Assembly (NCBI RefSeq): GCF_003344625.1 | Contig: NZ_QPKJ02000001.1 | Coordinates: forward strand, 558,001 to 622,000 | Direction: 5' to 3' | Source of the DNA: Solirubrobacter deserti | Lineage (GTDB): Bacteria > Actinomycetota > Thermoleophilia > Solirubrobacterales > Solirubrobacteraceae | Length of the DNA stretch: 64,000 nt | Shown: positions 54,337 through 63,289 of the stretch, piece by piece | Numbering within the stretch: the stretch's first letter is position 1 | Layout: each line of letters begins with the position of its first letter | The notes under the pieces: generated by a model | What the model was told of the DNA's origin: nothing | What the model saw: only the letters and a program-made list of their open reading frames with translations | Database searches by the model: none | Made by a program: the position numbers and the translations under genes

Positions 54337-55332
54337 ATGCGCCGATTGATCGTTGCCGCCGCCGCCACGCTGGTCGTCGCGGCCCCCGCCGAAGCCAAGA
54401 CCCGCGCCAACTGGAACCTCGACCAGCAGGAGCGGGTCGCGGAGCAGGGCGTGCTCGGGCGCCTGGCCGACGGCCGCTTCCACGGCGAGCGCCCGCTCAC
54501 CGGCGCCCAGCTCTCCAACGCGCTCACCGTCATCACGGGCGAGCCGGTCGCAGCGTCGTCCGCCGCCAAGCTCTCCGTCATCGCCTTCGACGCGCGCCTG
54601 GTCCGCGCGCTCGGCCTCGACGACGTCGCGCAGCACGTGCAGCGCACCGCCCGCGACGCCGGCCTGCGCCCGCCGCGCCACTTCGGCACCGAGGTCGTCG
54701 CCCGGTTCCTGGGCCTGCGGACGAACCACCCGTTCAAGGACGACGCGCTCGAGCTGTACCCGTGGGAGCCGATCACCCGCGCCGAGGCCGCGCACTCGCT
54801 GGACACGCTGCTGCGAATCGGCGACTGGGGCGCCGAGCACGCCCGCGCGCAGCTCTCGACGTTCAGCCTCCCGCGCTACGGCGCCCAGACGCGCAAGGCC
54901 CTGCGCGTCGCGGTGAGCAAGATCGGCATGCCGTACATCTGGGGCGGCGAGACCGACGCCAAGTCCTCCTACTGGGGCTATCAGGCGCACGGCGGCTACG
55001 ACTGCTCGGGCTTCGTCTGGCGCGTGTTCAGGCTCTCCGGCCATCCCGCGGGCCGGCGCGTCGGCGGGCGCACGGCGGCCCAGCAGGCGGGGGAGATCCC
55101 CAAGGCCAAGCGCATCCGGCTCGACGCCGTCCGCGCCGGCGACCTCGTGTTCTTCGGGCGCGCGAGCTTCACCGCCAAGGCGACCGAAGCCGGCGTCGAT
55201 CACGTCGGCATCGCCCTCAGCGACCGCTGGATGATCCACGCGTCCGGTCAGGGCGTCTACGTCTCCTCACTCGAGGAAGACTGGCGGCGCGATCGCTTCA
55301 CCTGGGCCCGCCGGATCGTCAACCCGAAGTGA
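54337..55332 (+). CDS. Secreted NlpC/P60 peptidoglycan endopeptidase
   Basis: The 331-residue protein has a signal peptide (MRRLIVAAAATLVVAAPAEA). The middle resembles S-layer-homology repeats (FLGLRTNHPFKDDALELYPWEPITRAEAAHSLDTLL). The C-terminal NlpC/P60 domain has the catalytic Cys in GGYDCSGFVWRVF (about residue 224), His in VDHVGIAL and a third His in MIHASGQGV. It would cleave D-Glu-mDAP type bonds in the cell wall. It is 45 bases upstream of the three paralogous small genes and may belong to the same transcription unit, opening the wall for their products. Confidence 0.88.
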   Translation: MRRLIVAAAATLVVAAPAEAKTRANWNLDQQERVAEQGVLGRLADGRFHGERPLTGAQLSNALTVITGEPVAASSAAKLSVIAFDARLVRALGLDDVAQHVQRTARDAGLRPPRHFGTEVVARFLGLRTNHPFKDDALELYPWEPITRAEAAHSLDTLLRIGDWGAEHARAQLSTFSLPRYGAQTRKALRVAVSKIGMPYIWGGETDAKSSYWGYQAHGGYDCSGFVWRVFRLSGHPAGRRVGGRTAAQQAGEIPKAKRIRLDAVRAGDLVFFGRASFTAKATEAGVDHVGIALSDRWMIHASGQGVYVSSLEEDWRRDRFTWARRIVNPK

Positions 55333-55377
55333 CGCGGGTTTTCGGTGCGTTGAGCGCCGGGAACCCCTCGCTCCATC

Positions 55378-55617
55378 ATGGAGCGACACCCTGAAGGCCT
55401 GAGCGAGCGCGAGCTCGCCGAGCAGGACGCCGCCGCCCTTCCCGACCGCGAGGCCATGTCGACGATCTCGCCCGACATCACGGGCTCGTTCGACAACTTC
55501 GCCATGCCGATCAACGAGGCGCTGGCGGTCAACAACAACTCGGTCTCCTCGGTCGCCGCGGCCGACGCGGACCAGACCGTGATCATCGGCCAGGTCGACC
55601 AGGAGGACCCGTCGTGA
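55378..55617 (+). CDS. LPDREAMST-leader small protein 1
   Basis: The 79-residue protein begins MERHPEGLSERELAEQDAAA then LPDREAMSTIS. Proteins 2 and 3 share this N-terminal segment nearly exactly (L-[ST]-x2-E-[LM] then LPDREAMST). The tail is acidic and rich in Asn, Ala, Val and Ser, with NNNSVSS and TVIIGQVDQ. It has no signal peptide, Cys or membrane helix. The shared N-terminus with a variable tail suggests a leader plus core. It is the first gene of five overlapping ones ending in an RRE-like M50 protease. Translation of the next gene starts inside its stop (GTGA). Confidence 0.8.
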   Translation: MERHPEGLSERELAEQDAAALPDREAMSTISPDITGSFDNFAMPINEALAVNNNSVSSVAAADADQTVIIGQVDQEDPS

Positions 55618-55964
55618 GCGAGAAGGGCCTGACCCCGGAGGAGATGGCCGCCGAGGACGCGACCGCGCTGCCGGACCGCGAAGCGATGTCCACGCTGCCG
55701 GCGATGCCGCCGATCCTCGACCTGGACGCGAACATCGACGCCGCGCTCGACCTCGCCGCGCCGGTCAACGCGAGCGTCGCCGCCAACGCCAACGCGGCGC
55801 TGCCGATCGACGCCGCGGCCTCGGCCAACGTCCTCTCCGAGGGCGCGCAGGCCGGCGCGAGCGCGACGCAGACGTCCGTCATCGGCCAGAGCCTCGAGGG
55901 CGAGGCCAACGCCACGTCCGACCAGGTGTCCGACATCGAGCAGGGAGAGCCGACCGATGGCTGA
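55614..55964 (+). CDS. LPDREAMST-leader small protein 2
   Basis: The 116-residue paralogue of the preceding gene has the leader GLTPEEMAAEDATALPDREAMSTLP. The tail has NASVAANANAALPIDAAASA and then SATQTSVIGQSLEGEANATS then DQVSDIEQG. The latter follows the curlin-repeat spacing S-x-I-x-Q-x4-G-x-A-N-A-x3-Q. There are no Cys, aromatic or membrane segments, and the protein is strongly acidic. It overlaps both neighbours. It is likely a substrate or structural subunit rather than an enzyme. Confidence 0.8.
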   Translation: MSEKGLTPEEMAAEDATALPDREAMSTLPAMPPILDLDANIDAALDLAAPVNASVAANANAALPIDAAASANVLSEGAQAGASATQTSVIGQSLEGEANATSDQVSDIEQGEPTDG

Positions 55965-56331
55965 TGAGCTGACCCCCGAGGAGCTCGAGGCGCAGAACGC
56001 CGCCTCGCTGCCCGACCGCGAGGCGATGTCGACGCTTCCGCCCTCGTTGCCCGGGAGCGAGGCGCTCGACCTCGCCGGGGCCGGCGGGCTGCTCGACCTC
56101 GACGTCAACGTGGACCTGAGCGCCGACGCCGCCGCCCCGGTGGGCGCGGCGGTCGCGGCCAACGCGAACGTCGCGGCGCCGATCGACGCCGCCGTCGCGG
56201 CCAACGTCGCCTCGCCGGACGCCACCGCCGCCGCGGCGGCGACCCAGAACTCCACCATCGTCCAGGACCTCGACGGCGTCGCGAACGCCGAGACGAACCA
56301 GGACTCGAACATCGGTCAGGGTGGCGACTAG
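55957..56331 (+). CDS. LPDREAMST-leader small protein 3
   Basis: The 124-residue third paralogue begins MADELTPEELEAQNAASLPD then REAMSTLPPS. The tail has APVGAAVAANANVAAPIDAA and VAANVAS, then ATQNSTIVQDLDGVANAETN then QDSNIGQGG. It repeats the same Asn-Ala block and curlin-like Gln/Asn ladder as protein 2. It is acidic, without Cys or aromatic residues. It overlaps protein 2 by eight bases and the exported four-Cys protein gene by 11. Confidence 0.8.
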   Translation: MADELTPEELEAQNAASLPDREAMSTLPPSLPGSEALDLAGAGGLLDLDVNVDLSADAAAPVGAAVAANANVAAPIDAAVAANVASPDATAAAAATQNSTIVQDLDGVANAETNQDSNIGQGGD

Positions 56332-56885
56332 GGCGCTTGCCGCCCTCGTGGCGGCGCTGATCTGCGCGGCGCCCGCGAGCGCCGCGCAGGCCCGCGACAA
56401 CACGGCGACGGCCACGATCGAGACCGACGGCGGGCGCGACTTCGACTTCGCGTGGTCGCTGGATCGCCAGCGCGGCGGCGTCGTCGAGCACCGCAACGTC
56501 GCCCAGGCGGGCGCGCGCTGCAGCGACTGCCGCTCGACGGCGATCGCGTTCCAGATCGTCATCGTCGAGGGCCAGCCGGAGAAGTTCGCGCCGGTCAACC
56601 AGGCCGTCGCCGTCAACGACCAATGCACGCGCTGCGTCGTCTACGCGGGCGCGCGCCAGCTCGTCCGGGTGGTCGACAAGCCGGTGCGCTTCACCGCGAA
56701 GGGCCTGCTCACGCTCGCGTCGGTGCGGCATGAGCTGCGCAAGTTGGAGGATCAGGACCTGACCGTGGATCAGCTCGCGGACGCGCTCGAGGCCCAGGAG
56801 GCGCGGGCCCTCGACGTGCTGCAGAACGAGCTCGTTCCGCGCTCGGGCAAGTCGTGGAAGGTGCTGCGCTCCCGCGACCGCGGCG

Positions 56886-56899
<14 letters not shown>
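56321..56899 (+). CDS. Exported four-cysteine protein of the LPDREAMST cluster
   Basis: The 192-residue protein from GTG 56321 has a signal peptide (LAALVAALICAAPASAAQA). The mature part has ARCSDCRSTAIAFQIVIVEG and VNDQCTRCVVYAGARQLV, two CxxC pairs that could form disulfides or bind metal. Between them lies APVNQAVAVN, the same PVNxAVAxN motif as in the three small proteins. The C-terminal third is helical (LTLASVRHELRKLEDQDLTVDQLADALEAQEARALDVL). I recognise no family. It may be an extracytoplasmic partner, chaperone or nucleator of the small proteins. The next gene overlaps it by 14 bases. Confidence 0.75.
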
Positions 56900-58577
<1,678 letters not shown>

Positions 58578-58631
58578 GAACGTTTGACCTTTTGACGGTC
58601 CGGCAACAAAGCCACTGTTCCTTGACACAGG

Positions 58632-58655
58632 CCGCGGCCCACGAGCGGGCCGTGG
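58632..58655 (+). promoter_or_regulatory. 5'-leader hairpin of the Nramp-like gene
   Basis: CCGCGGCCC-ACGAGC-GGGCCGTGG forms a nine-pair stem (one G-T pair) directly before the purine-rich ribosome-binding region AGGAGAGG. It could affect translation or terminate the upstream operon. No known metal riboswitch motif is seen. Confidence 0.4.
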
Positions 58656-58670
58656 AGGAGAGGTGAGGAC

Positions 58671-60176
58671 ATGGCGGGAACCGTGGGACGCGGAGCCGAG
58701 ACCGAGAACACTCGGACAGGTGGGCGGTTCGACCGGGGGGAGGCGCCGGGGGAAGCCCTCTACGCCCCTGAGGTGCGCAGCGATGTGCTGCCGCCGATGG
58801 AGTACATGGACATGCCGGAGCCCTTGCCGCTGCGCAAGGTGCTCGGACCGAGCGTGATCCTCGCCGGGGTCGGCGTGGGCTCGGGCGAGTACATCCTGTG
58901 GCCCTACATCACGACCAACGTGGGCCTCGGCTTCCTCTGGCTGGCGGTCGTGGGCGTCACGTTGCAGTACTTCCTCAACATGGAGATCGAGCGCTACACG
59001 CTCGCCACGGGGGAGACCGCGATCGCCGGCTTCGCGCGCTACTGGAAGCCCTGGGGCCTGGTGTTCTGCGTGGGCGCGATCGTGCCCAACCTCTGGCCGG
59101 GCTGGGGCACCGCGGGCGCGACCACGTTCACCTATCTGGTCGGCGGCAACCCGACGACGATCGCGGTGATCGTCTGCATAGCCATCGGGGTGGCCTTGAC
59201 CACCTCGCCGGTGGTCTACAAGGCGCTCGAGACCGCCGAGTTCTTCAAGGTCGGCCTGACGCTCGTGTTCCTCGCGGTCGCCGTCGTGGCCGCGATCGAG
59301 GTGTCGGCGTGGGGCGAGCTGCGCGAGAACGCCAACACGCTCGGCACGCTGCCGACCGGTGACGTCGCGATAGCGACGCTCCTCGCGGGTCTCGTGTTCG
59401 CGGGCGCGGGCGGCGCCAACAACCTCGTGCAGTCCAACTGGATCCGCGAGAAGGGCTTCGGCATGGGCAAGTACGTGCCCAAGATCGAGTCGCCGCTGAC
59501 CGGCGAGCCGGAGCCGCAGCCCTCGACGGGGCACATGATCAAGCAGGACGAGGAGAACCTGAAGCGCTGGAAGGGCTGGTGGAAGGTCGCCAACAAGGAG
59601 CAGCTCGTCTCCTTCTGGGCGATCTGCCTCGCCTCGATCATCACGTTCTCCGTGCTGGCGTACTCGACCGTCGGCGTCGGCGCGAACCTGTCCGAGAGCC
59701 CCGACTTCGACTTCATCCTCGCCGAGGGCAACGCCCTCAAGGACGTCGTCGGCCCGTGGTTCGGCACGTTCTTCTGGATCTTCGGCACGATCTCGCTCGT
59801 GCTCGTGGCGCTCGGCGTGATCGACTACGTCGCGCGCCTCGTCGCCGACGTGCTCAAGACGCTGCACCTGCGTGACAACGAGAAGTGGAGCGAGTCCAAG
59901 ATCTACACGTTCGTGGTGTGGGGCATGTGCACCGCCGGCGTGTGCGTGCTGCTGTCCGGCATGGACCAGCCGCTGGTCCTGCTCGTGCTCAGCGCCTGCC
60001 TGAACGGCATCGTGATGTTCGTCTACTCGTGCCTGCTGGTGAAGCTCAACCGCACCGGTCTGCCGAAGGCGATCCGCGTGGGCGGCGTGCGCCTGGGCGT
60101 GCTGCTGTTCTGCGTCGCGTTCTACGGCTTCTTCGCCGGCTGGTACGTCATCGTCCAGGTCGGGGAGCTGATGTGA
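58671..60176 (+). CDS. Nramp-family divalent metal transporter-like protein, divergent
   Basis: The 501-residue protein has an acidic cytoplasmic N-terminus (about 60 residues) and about 11 membrane helices. Helix 1 carries GPSVILAGVGVGSGEYILWP. The usual metal-binding DPGN of Nramp proteins is GSGE here, and the Met of helix 6 (A-x-x-M) is not apparent (AGLVFAGAGGANNLVQSNWI). The loss of Asp and Asn suggests a different substrate, as in divergent Nramp-related groups, or an uncoupled carrier. A 32-residue membrane peptide gene overlaps its stop (TGATG). Confidence 0.8.
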   Translation: MAGTVGRGAETENTRTGGRFDRGEAPGEALYAPEVRSDVLPPMEYMDMPEPLPLRKVLGPSVILAGVGVGSGEYILWPYITTNVGLGFLWLAVVGVTLQYFLNMEIERYTLATGETAIAGFARYWKPWGLVFCVGAIVPNLWPGWGTAGATTFTYLVGGNPTTIAVIVCIAIGVALTTSPVVYKALETAEFFKVGLTLVFLAVAVVAAIEVSAWGELRENANTLGTLPTGDVAIATLLAGLVFAGAGGANNLVQSNWIREKGFGMGKYVPKIESPLTGEPEPQPSTGHMIKQDEENLKRWKGWWKVANKEQLVSFWAICLASIITFSVLAYSTVGVGANLSESPDFDFILAEGNALKDVVGPWFGTFFWIFGTISLVLVALGVIDYVARLVADVLKTLHLRDNEKWSESKIYTFVVWGMCTAGVCVLLSGMDQPLVLLVLSACLNGIVMFVYSCLLVKLNRTGLPKAIRVGGVRLGVLLFCVAFYGFFAGWYVIVQVGELM

Positions 60177-60274
60177 TGCTCGGACGCAGGCTGTTCGCCC
60201 GCTTTGTAGTGTTCGCCGCGACGTTCGCGGTGCTGTACGTCGCCGCGGCCGTCCTCGGCCTGCTGTCGACCTGA
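60176..60274 (+). CDS. 32-residue single-helix membrane peptide
   Basis: The ATG shares one base with the Nramp-like stop. The peptide reads MLGRRLFARFVVFAATFAVL followed by YVAAAVLGLLST: a basic start and one membrane helix filling the rest. The one-base overlap, hydrophobicity and GC-ending codons argue for a real gene. It may be a small accessory subunit of the transporter, comparable in size to KdpF-type peptides. Confidence 0.6.
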   Translation: MLGRRLFARFVVFAATFAVLYVAAAVLGLLST

Positions 60275-60289
60275 ACCTTCGTCTGGACG

Positions 60290-60315
60290 ATCGGCCGAGT
60301 TGACCTTCGGCCGAT
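60290..60315. terminator. Hairpin after the Nramp-like operon
   Basis: ATCGGCCGA and TCGGCCGAT form a perfect nine-pair stem around GTTGACCT, 15 bases past the small-peptide stop. It may be a terminator without a T-run or a regulatory site for the next gene. Confidence 0.45.
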
Positions 60316-60367
60316 TCAAGTCAAGCTTGTCAGGACCAGGACGGGACCCGCATGGAGGCGCGGCAGC

Positions 60368-61447
60368 TTGTCAGCACGAAACAGCAGCACTAAGGCGATT
60401 TTGGTGGCGGTGCTCGCGCTCTGCGCGTGGCCGTCGATGGCGTCGGCGCAGTCCCGCCCGTGGGTGAGCGGGACCCCGTCCATCAGCGGGACCGCGCACA
60501 TCGGCAAGACGCTGACCGCGAGCGGCGCCTCCGCCGGCGGCCCGCAGGGCGTGCTGATCGAGTACGTCTGGCTGCGCTGCGATCAGACGAGCACGTCGCC
60601 GGAACGCTGCGTGTGGCTCACCGACGACCTCGGCTCCACGTACACGGTCACCGCGAACGACAACAACAAGTACCTGCGCGTCGTGAAGGCCGCGGCGATG
60701 TGGTGGGACGTCGTGCGCGGGCTCGACTTCGACAAGATCGAGTACCGCTCGTCCGCCCCGACCGCCAAGGTCACGGCGGCGCCGACGCCCACGCCGACGC
60801 CGACCCGCACGCCGGTCCCCACGGCCACGCCGGTCAAGACGCCCGTCAAGACGCCGGTGCCGACGGCCACGCCGGTCAAGACGCCCGTCAAGACCCCGGT
60901 GCCGACGGCCACGCCCGTCAAGACGCCGAGCCCGGTCGTGACGGTCACGCCGGGCGGCGAGGTCCCCGGCACGCCGACGCCGACCCCGGCCCCGGACGCG
61001 CAGCCCACGCCGCAGCCGGACCCGCCGGCCGCGTCGCAGAGCACCGCTGCGGTCCCCGCCGCCGGCGGCGTGCTGGGCGCGACGGAGCGCGCGACCAGGA
61101 TGATCAAGCCGTACCCGGTCGTGCGCATCAGCGGCCGCCTCACCACCGGCGGGGCGAACATCACGGTGCTGTCGGTGAAGGCGCCGAAGGGCGCGACCAT
61201 CACGGTCACCTGCTCCGGCAAGGGTTGCCCGACCAAGTCGGTCGCGCGCGCCACCAAGCTGTTCCGGATCACGCAGTTCCAGCGCGTGCTGCCCGCGGGC
61301 ATCAAGCTCCGGATCGCGATCTCCAAGCCCGGCTACATCACCAAGGTCTCGACGATCCAGATCCGCAAGGGCAAGGCGCCGCTGCGCACGGACCAGTGCC
61401 AGCAGCCGGGCGAGTCCAAGCTCACCCGCTGCCCGAAGGGAAAATGA
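60368..61447 (+). CDS. Secreted surface protein with Thr-Pro-Lys repeats
   Basis: The 359-residue protein starts at TTG 60368, supported by GGAGG nine bases upstream. A signal peptide (AILVAVLALCAWPSMASAQ) is followed by an Ig-like domain (WVSGTPSISGTAHIGKTLTA) with a Cys pair (LRCDQ...RCVW). A repeat region (VPTATPVKTPVKTP) follows, then a beta-rich C-terminal module with VTCSGKGCPTKS, VLPAGIKLRIAISKPGYITK and a last Cys pair. That module is the same type as the end of the first gene in the window. It is probably a wall- or surface-associated protein of unknown role. Confidence 0.75.
   Translation: MSARNSSTKAILVAVLALCAWPSMASAQSRPWVSGTPSISGTAHIGKTLTASGASAGGPQGVLIEYVWLRCDQTSTSPERCVWLTDDLGSTYTVTANDNNKYLRVVKAAAMWWDVVRGLDFDKIEYRSSAPTAKVTAAPTPTPTPTRTPVPTATPVKTPVKTPVPTATPVKTPVKTPVPTATPVKTPSPVVTVTPGGEVPGTPTPTPAPDAQPTPQPDPPAASQSTAAVPAAGGVLGATERATRMIKPYPVVRISGRLTTGGANITVLSVKAPKGATITVTCSGKGCPTKSVARATKLFRITQFQRVLPAGIKLRIAISKPGYITKVSTIQIRKGKAPLRTDQCQQPGESKLTRCPKGK
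60814..60930 (+). repeat. 42-base tandem coding repeat
   Basis: About 2.7 copies of a 42-base unit encode VPTATPVKTPVKTP, with few base changes between copies. The repeat is in frame and so changes the length of the stalk without breaking the gene. Confidence 0.75.
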
Positions 61448-61496
61448 AGGCGGGACATCCCCTCCGCCCCACCCCGATCATCTGACCTTAGGCGCG

Positions 61497-61904
61497 CTAC
61501 TCCGTCGGGGGCTGGTCGATCCGGACCATGTTGCCGGAGGGGTCGCGGATGGCGAAGTCCCGCACGCCCCAGAACTGATCCGTCGGCTCCTGGATGATCT
61601 CCGCGCCGGCCGCGCGCACGCGCTCGAACGTCTCGTCCACGTTCGCGGTGGTGAAGTTCACGCCGTTGAGCGCGCCCTTGGCCACCAGCCCGGCGACCGC
61701 CTCTCGGTCGGCGGGCGAGCCGTCCAGGTAGTTGGTCAGCACGATGTTCACGCTCGGCTGCGAAGGAGCGCCGACCGTGATCCAGCGCGAGCCGTCGTTG
61801 GCGACGTCGTTGCGCACCTCGAGGCCGAGCGTGTCGCGGTAGAAGGCGAGCGCCTCGTCCGGGTCGTTGACGACGACGAAGCAGGTTGAAAGGGAGAGTT
61901 CCAT
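61497..61904 (-). CDS. VOC/glyoxalase family protein
   Basis: The 135-residue protein has a vicinal-oxygen-chelate fold: STCFVVVNDPDEALAFYRDTLGLEVRNDV, SRWITVGAP, and GVRDFAIRDPSGNMVRIDQP with the C-terminal metal-region Glu/Asp pattern altered. These single-fold proteins may be dioxygenases, isomerases or resistance proteins. TAGCCT ends seven bases before the ATG (leaderless). It follows a small AraC gene on the same strand, a pair common in actinobacteria. Confidence 0.88.
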   Translation of the reverse strand: MELSLSTCFVVVNDPDEALAFYRDTLGLEVRNDVANDGSRWITVGAPSQPSVNIVLTNYLDGSPADREAVAGLVAKGALNGVNFTTANVDETFERVRAAGAEIIQEPTDQFWGVRDFAIRDPSGNMVRIDQPPTE

Positions 61905-61911
61905 GCCCGGG

Positions 61912-61917
61912 AGGCTA
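61912..61917 (-). promoter_or_regulatory. -10 element of the VOC gene
   Basis: TAGCCT on the minus strand is followed by seven bases and the ATG at 61904. This fits a leaderless mRNA separate from the upstream AraC gene. Confidence 0.45.
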
Positions 61918-61960
61918 AGCCGCGACCGCCCGCTTGGCTTCTCCATTTCTGCTCCTGCCG

Positions 61961-62386
61961 TCAGGGAAGACCGGCAAGCGTCTTCGTGTTGCGTGCCGGG
62001 CGCGTGAGTTGCTTGGCGACGCACCCCGGCACCCGCACGAGCGCGCTGTGATCGCTCACCCGGTACGCCGACGGCGTCATCCCGACCAGCTCGGTGAAGC
62101 GCGCGCTGAACGAGCCCAGTGACGTACAGCCGACCGCGAAGCACACCTCGGTGACGCTCATGTCGCCGAGCCGCAGCAGCGACTTCGCCCGCTCGATCCG
62201 GCGCGTCATCAGGTACGAGTACGGCGTCTCGCCGTAGGTCTCCTTGAACTGGCGGCTGAAGTGCGCCGTCGACATCAGCGCGGTGCGCGCGAGCTTGGGG
62301 ACGTCGAGCGGCTGCGCGTACTCACGGTCGATCTGGTCGCGGGCCCGGCGCAGATGAGCGAGGTTGGCGAGCTCCTCCGGGTTCAC
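61961..62386 (-). CDS. Small AraC-family regulator
   Basis: The 141-residue protein consists almost only of the AraC DNA-binding domain, with both helix-turn-helices: LDVPKLARTALMSTAHFSRQFKETYGETPYSYLMTRRI, then MSVTEVCFAVGCTSLGSFSARFTELVGMTPSAYR. There is no sensor domain. The GTG start overlaps the stop of the upstream hydrolase (GTGA). It probably regulates the adjacent VOC gene. Confidence 0.9.
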   Translation of the reverse strand: MNPEELANLAHLRRARDQIDREYAQPLDVPKLARTALMSTAHFSRQFKETYGETPYSYLMTRRIERAKSLLRLGDMSVTEVCFAVGCTSLGSFSARFTELVGMTPSAYRVSDHSALVRVPGCVAKQLTRPARNTKTLAGLP

Positions 62387-63267
62387 ACCGCGAGCGTATC
62401 GCCGCAGAGCGTGGCGAGGATGTCGCGCGCGCGACGGCGGAAGAAGAAGTGCCCCTCGCCGGGGTCGAACCACGCGCGGCAGCGCGGCAGGCTGGCCACC
62501 AGGTGCAGCGCGTGGTCGGCGGGGACGAACGCGTCCGCCATCCCGTGCCAGACGTGCACCTCGCCGCGCACCTCGTCGAGCGGGAAACCCCACGGGCGCG
62601 AGGTCACCAGGTGGTCTTCGACCAGCCCGGCGACCCCGCCGCGCGCAGCGGTCAGGAAGGAGCTGTGCGCGTGGCTGTTGGTCGCGGCGTGGACGCGGTC
62701 CACGGGCGGCGCACCGACGGTCATCGCCCGCTGCAGGAGCACGGGGTGGCGCTGGACGAGCGCCACCGCCCGGTCGCCGAGCCGCGCCGTGAGCTTCGGC
62801 GCCGCCGCGAGCGCGCGCAGCGGGAGCCGGATCCGGCGTGGGAGGCCGGGTACGTCGACGGGCGCACACAGGGGCGAGAGCGAGGAGACGACCGCGGCGG
62901 CGGTGAGCCGGTCGTCGAACCCGTGCGCGCACGCGACCGCGTACGGGCCGCCCGCGGAGACGCCGACGACGCCGAAGCGGTCGATCCTGAGCGCGTCGGT
63001 GAGCTGCTCGAGGTCGCGGACGAAGTCCTGCAGGCAGCGGCCGGGATGCGCGGTCGACTCGCCGAACCCGGGACGCTGCGGCATCAGCAGGCGAATGCCC
63101 AGCTCCTCCAGCGCTTCCGCGAACTCGCCGTGGCAGTCGAGCGGGGCACCGAGCGCGCCGTGGATGTAGATCACGGCCTGACCGTCGAGCGGGCCGGCGT
63201 CGCCGAACGCGAGCCGACGGCCGTCCGCGAGGCGCACACTGGTGGTCGAGACACGCAGCTGGTTCAC
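62383..63267 (-). CDS. Alpha/beta hydrolase
   Basis: The 294-residue protein from GTG 63267 (AGGGA about nine bases upstream) has IYIHGALGAPLDCHGEFAEAL (oxyanion-hole His-Gly), the nucleophile in VVGVSAGGPYAVACAHG (GVSAGG), an acid in HGMADAFVPADHAL, and His in DPGEGHFFF. The cap region lies between. It is a serine hydrolase of unknown substrate. An alternative GTG is at 63288. It is co-translated with the AraC gene. Confidence 0.88.
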   Translation of the reverse strand: MNQLRVSTTSVRLADGRRLAFGDAGPLDGQAVIYIHGALGAPLDCHGEFAEALEELGIRLLMPQRPGFGESTAHPGRCLQDFVRDLEQLTDALRIDRFGVVGVSAGGPYAVACAHGFDDRLTAAAVVSSLSPLCAPVDVPGLPRRIRLPLRALAAAPKLTARLGDRAVALVQRHPVLLQRAMTVGAPPVDRVHAATNSHAHSSFLTAARGGVAGLVEDHLVTSRPWGFPLDEVRGEVHVWHGMADAFVPADHALHLVASLPRCRAWFDPGEGHFFFRRRARDILATLCGDTLAV

Positions 63268-63289
63268 GGCAAATTCCCTGCAAATCACC

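Noticed and set aside
58582..58630. TTGACC/TTGACG/TTGACA hexamers as the Nramp promoter
   Set aside because: No convincing -10 lies at 16-19 bases from any of them, so I did not annotate a promoter.
60790..60930. Regular repeats that might suggest a CRISPR array
   Set aside because: The repeats are in frame, have no spacers and encode a Thr-Pro-Lys stalk within a secreted protein.
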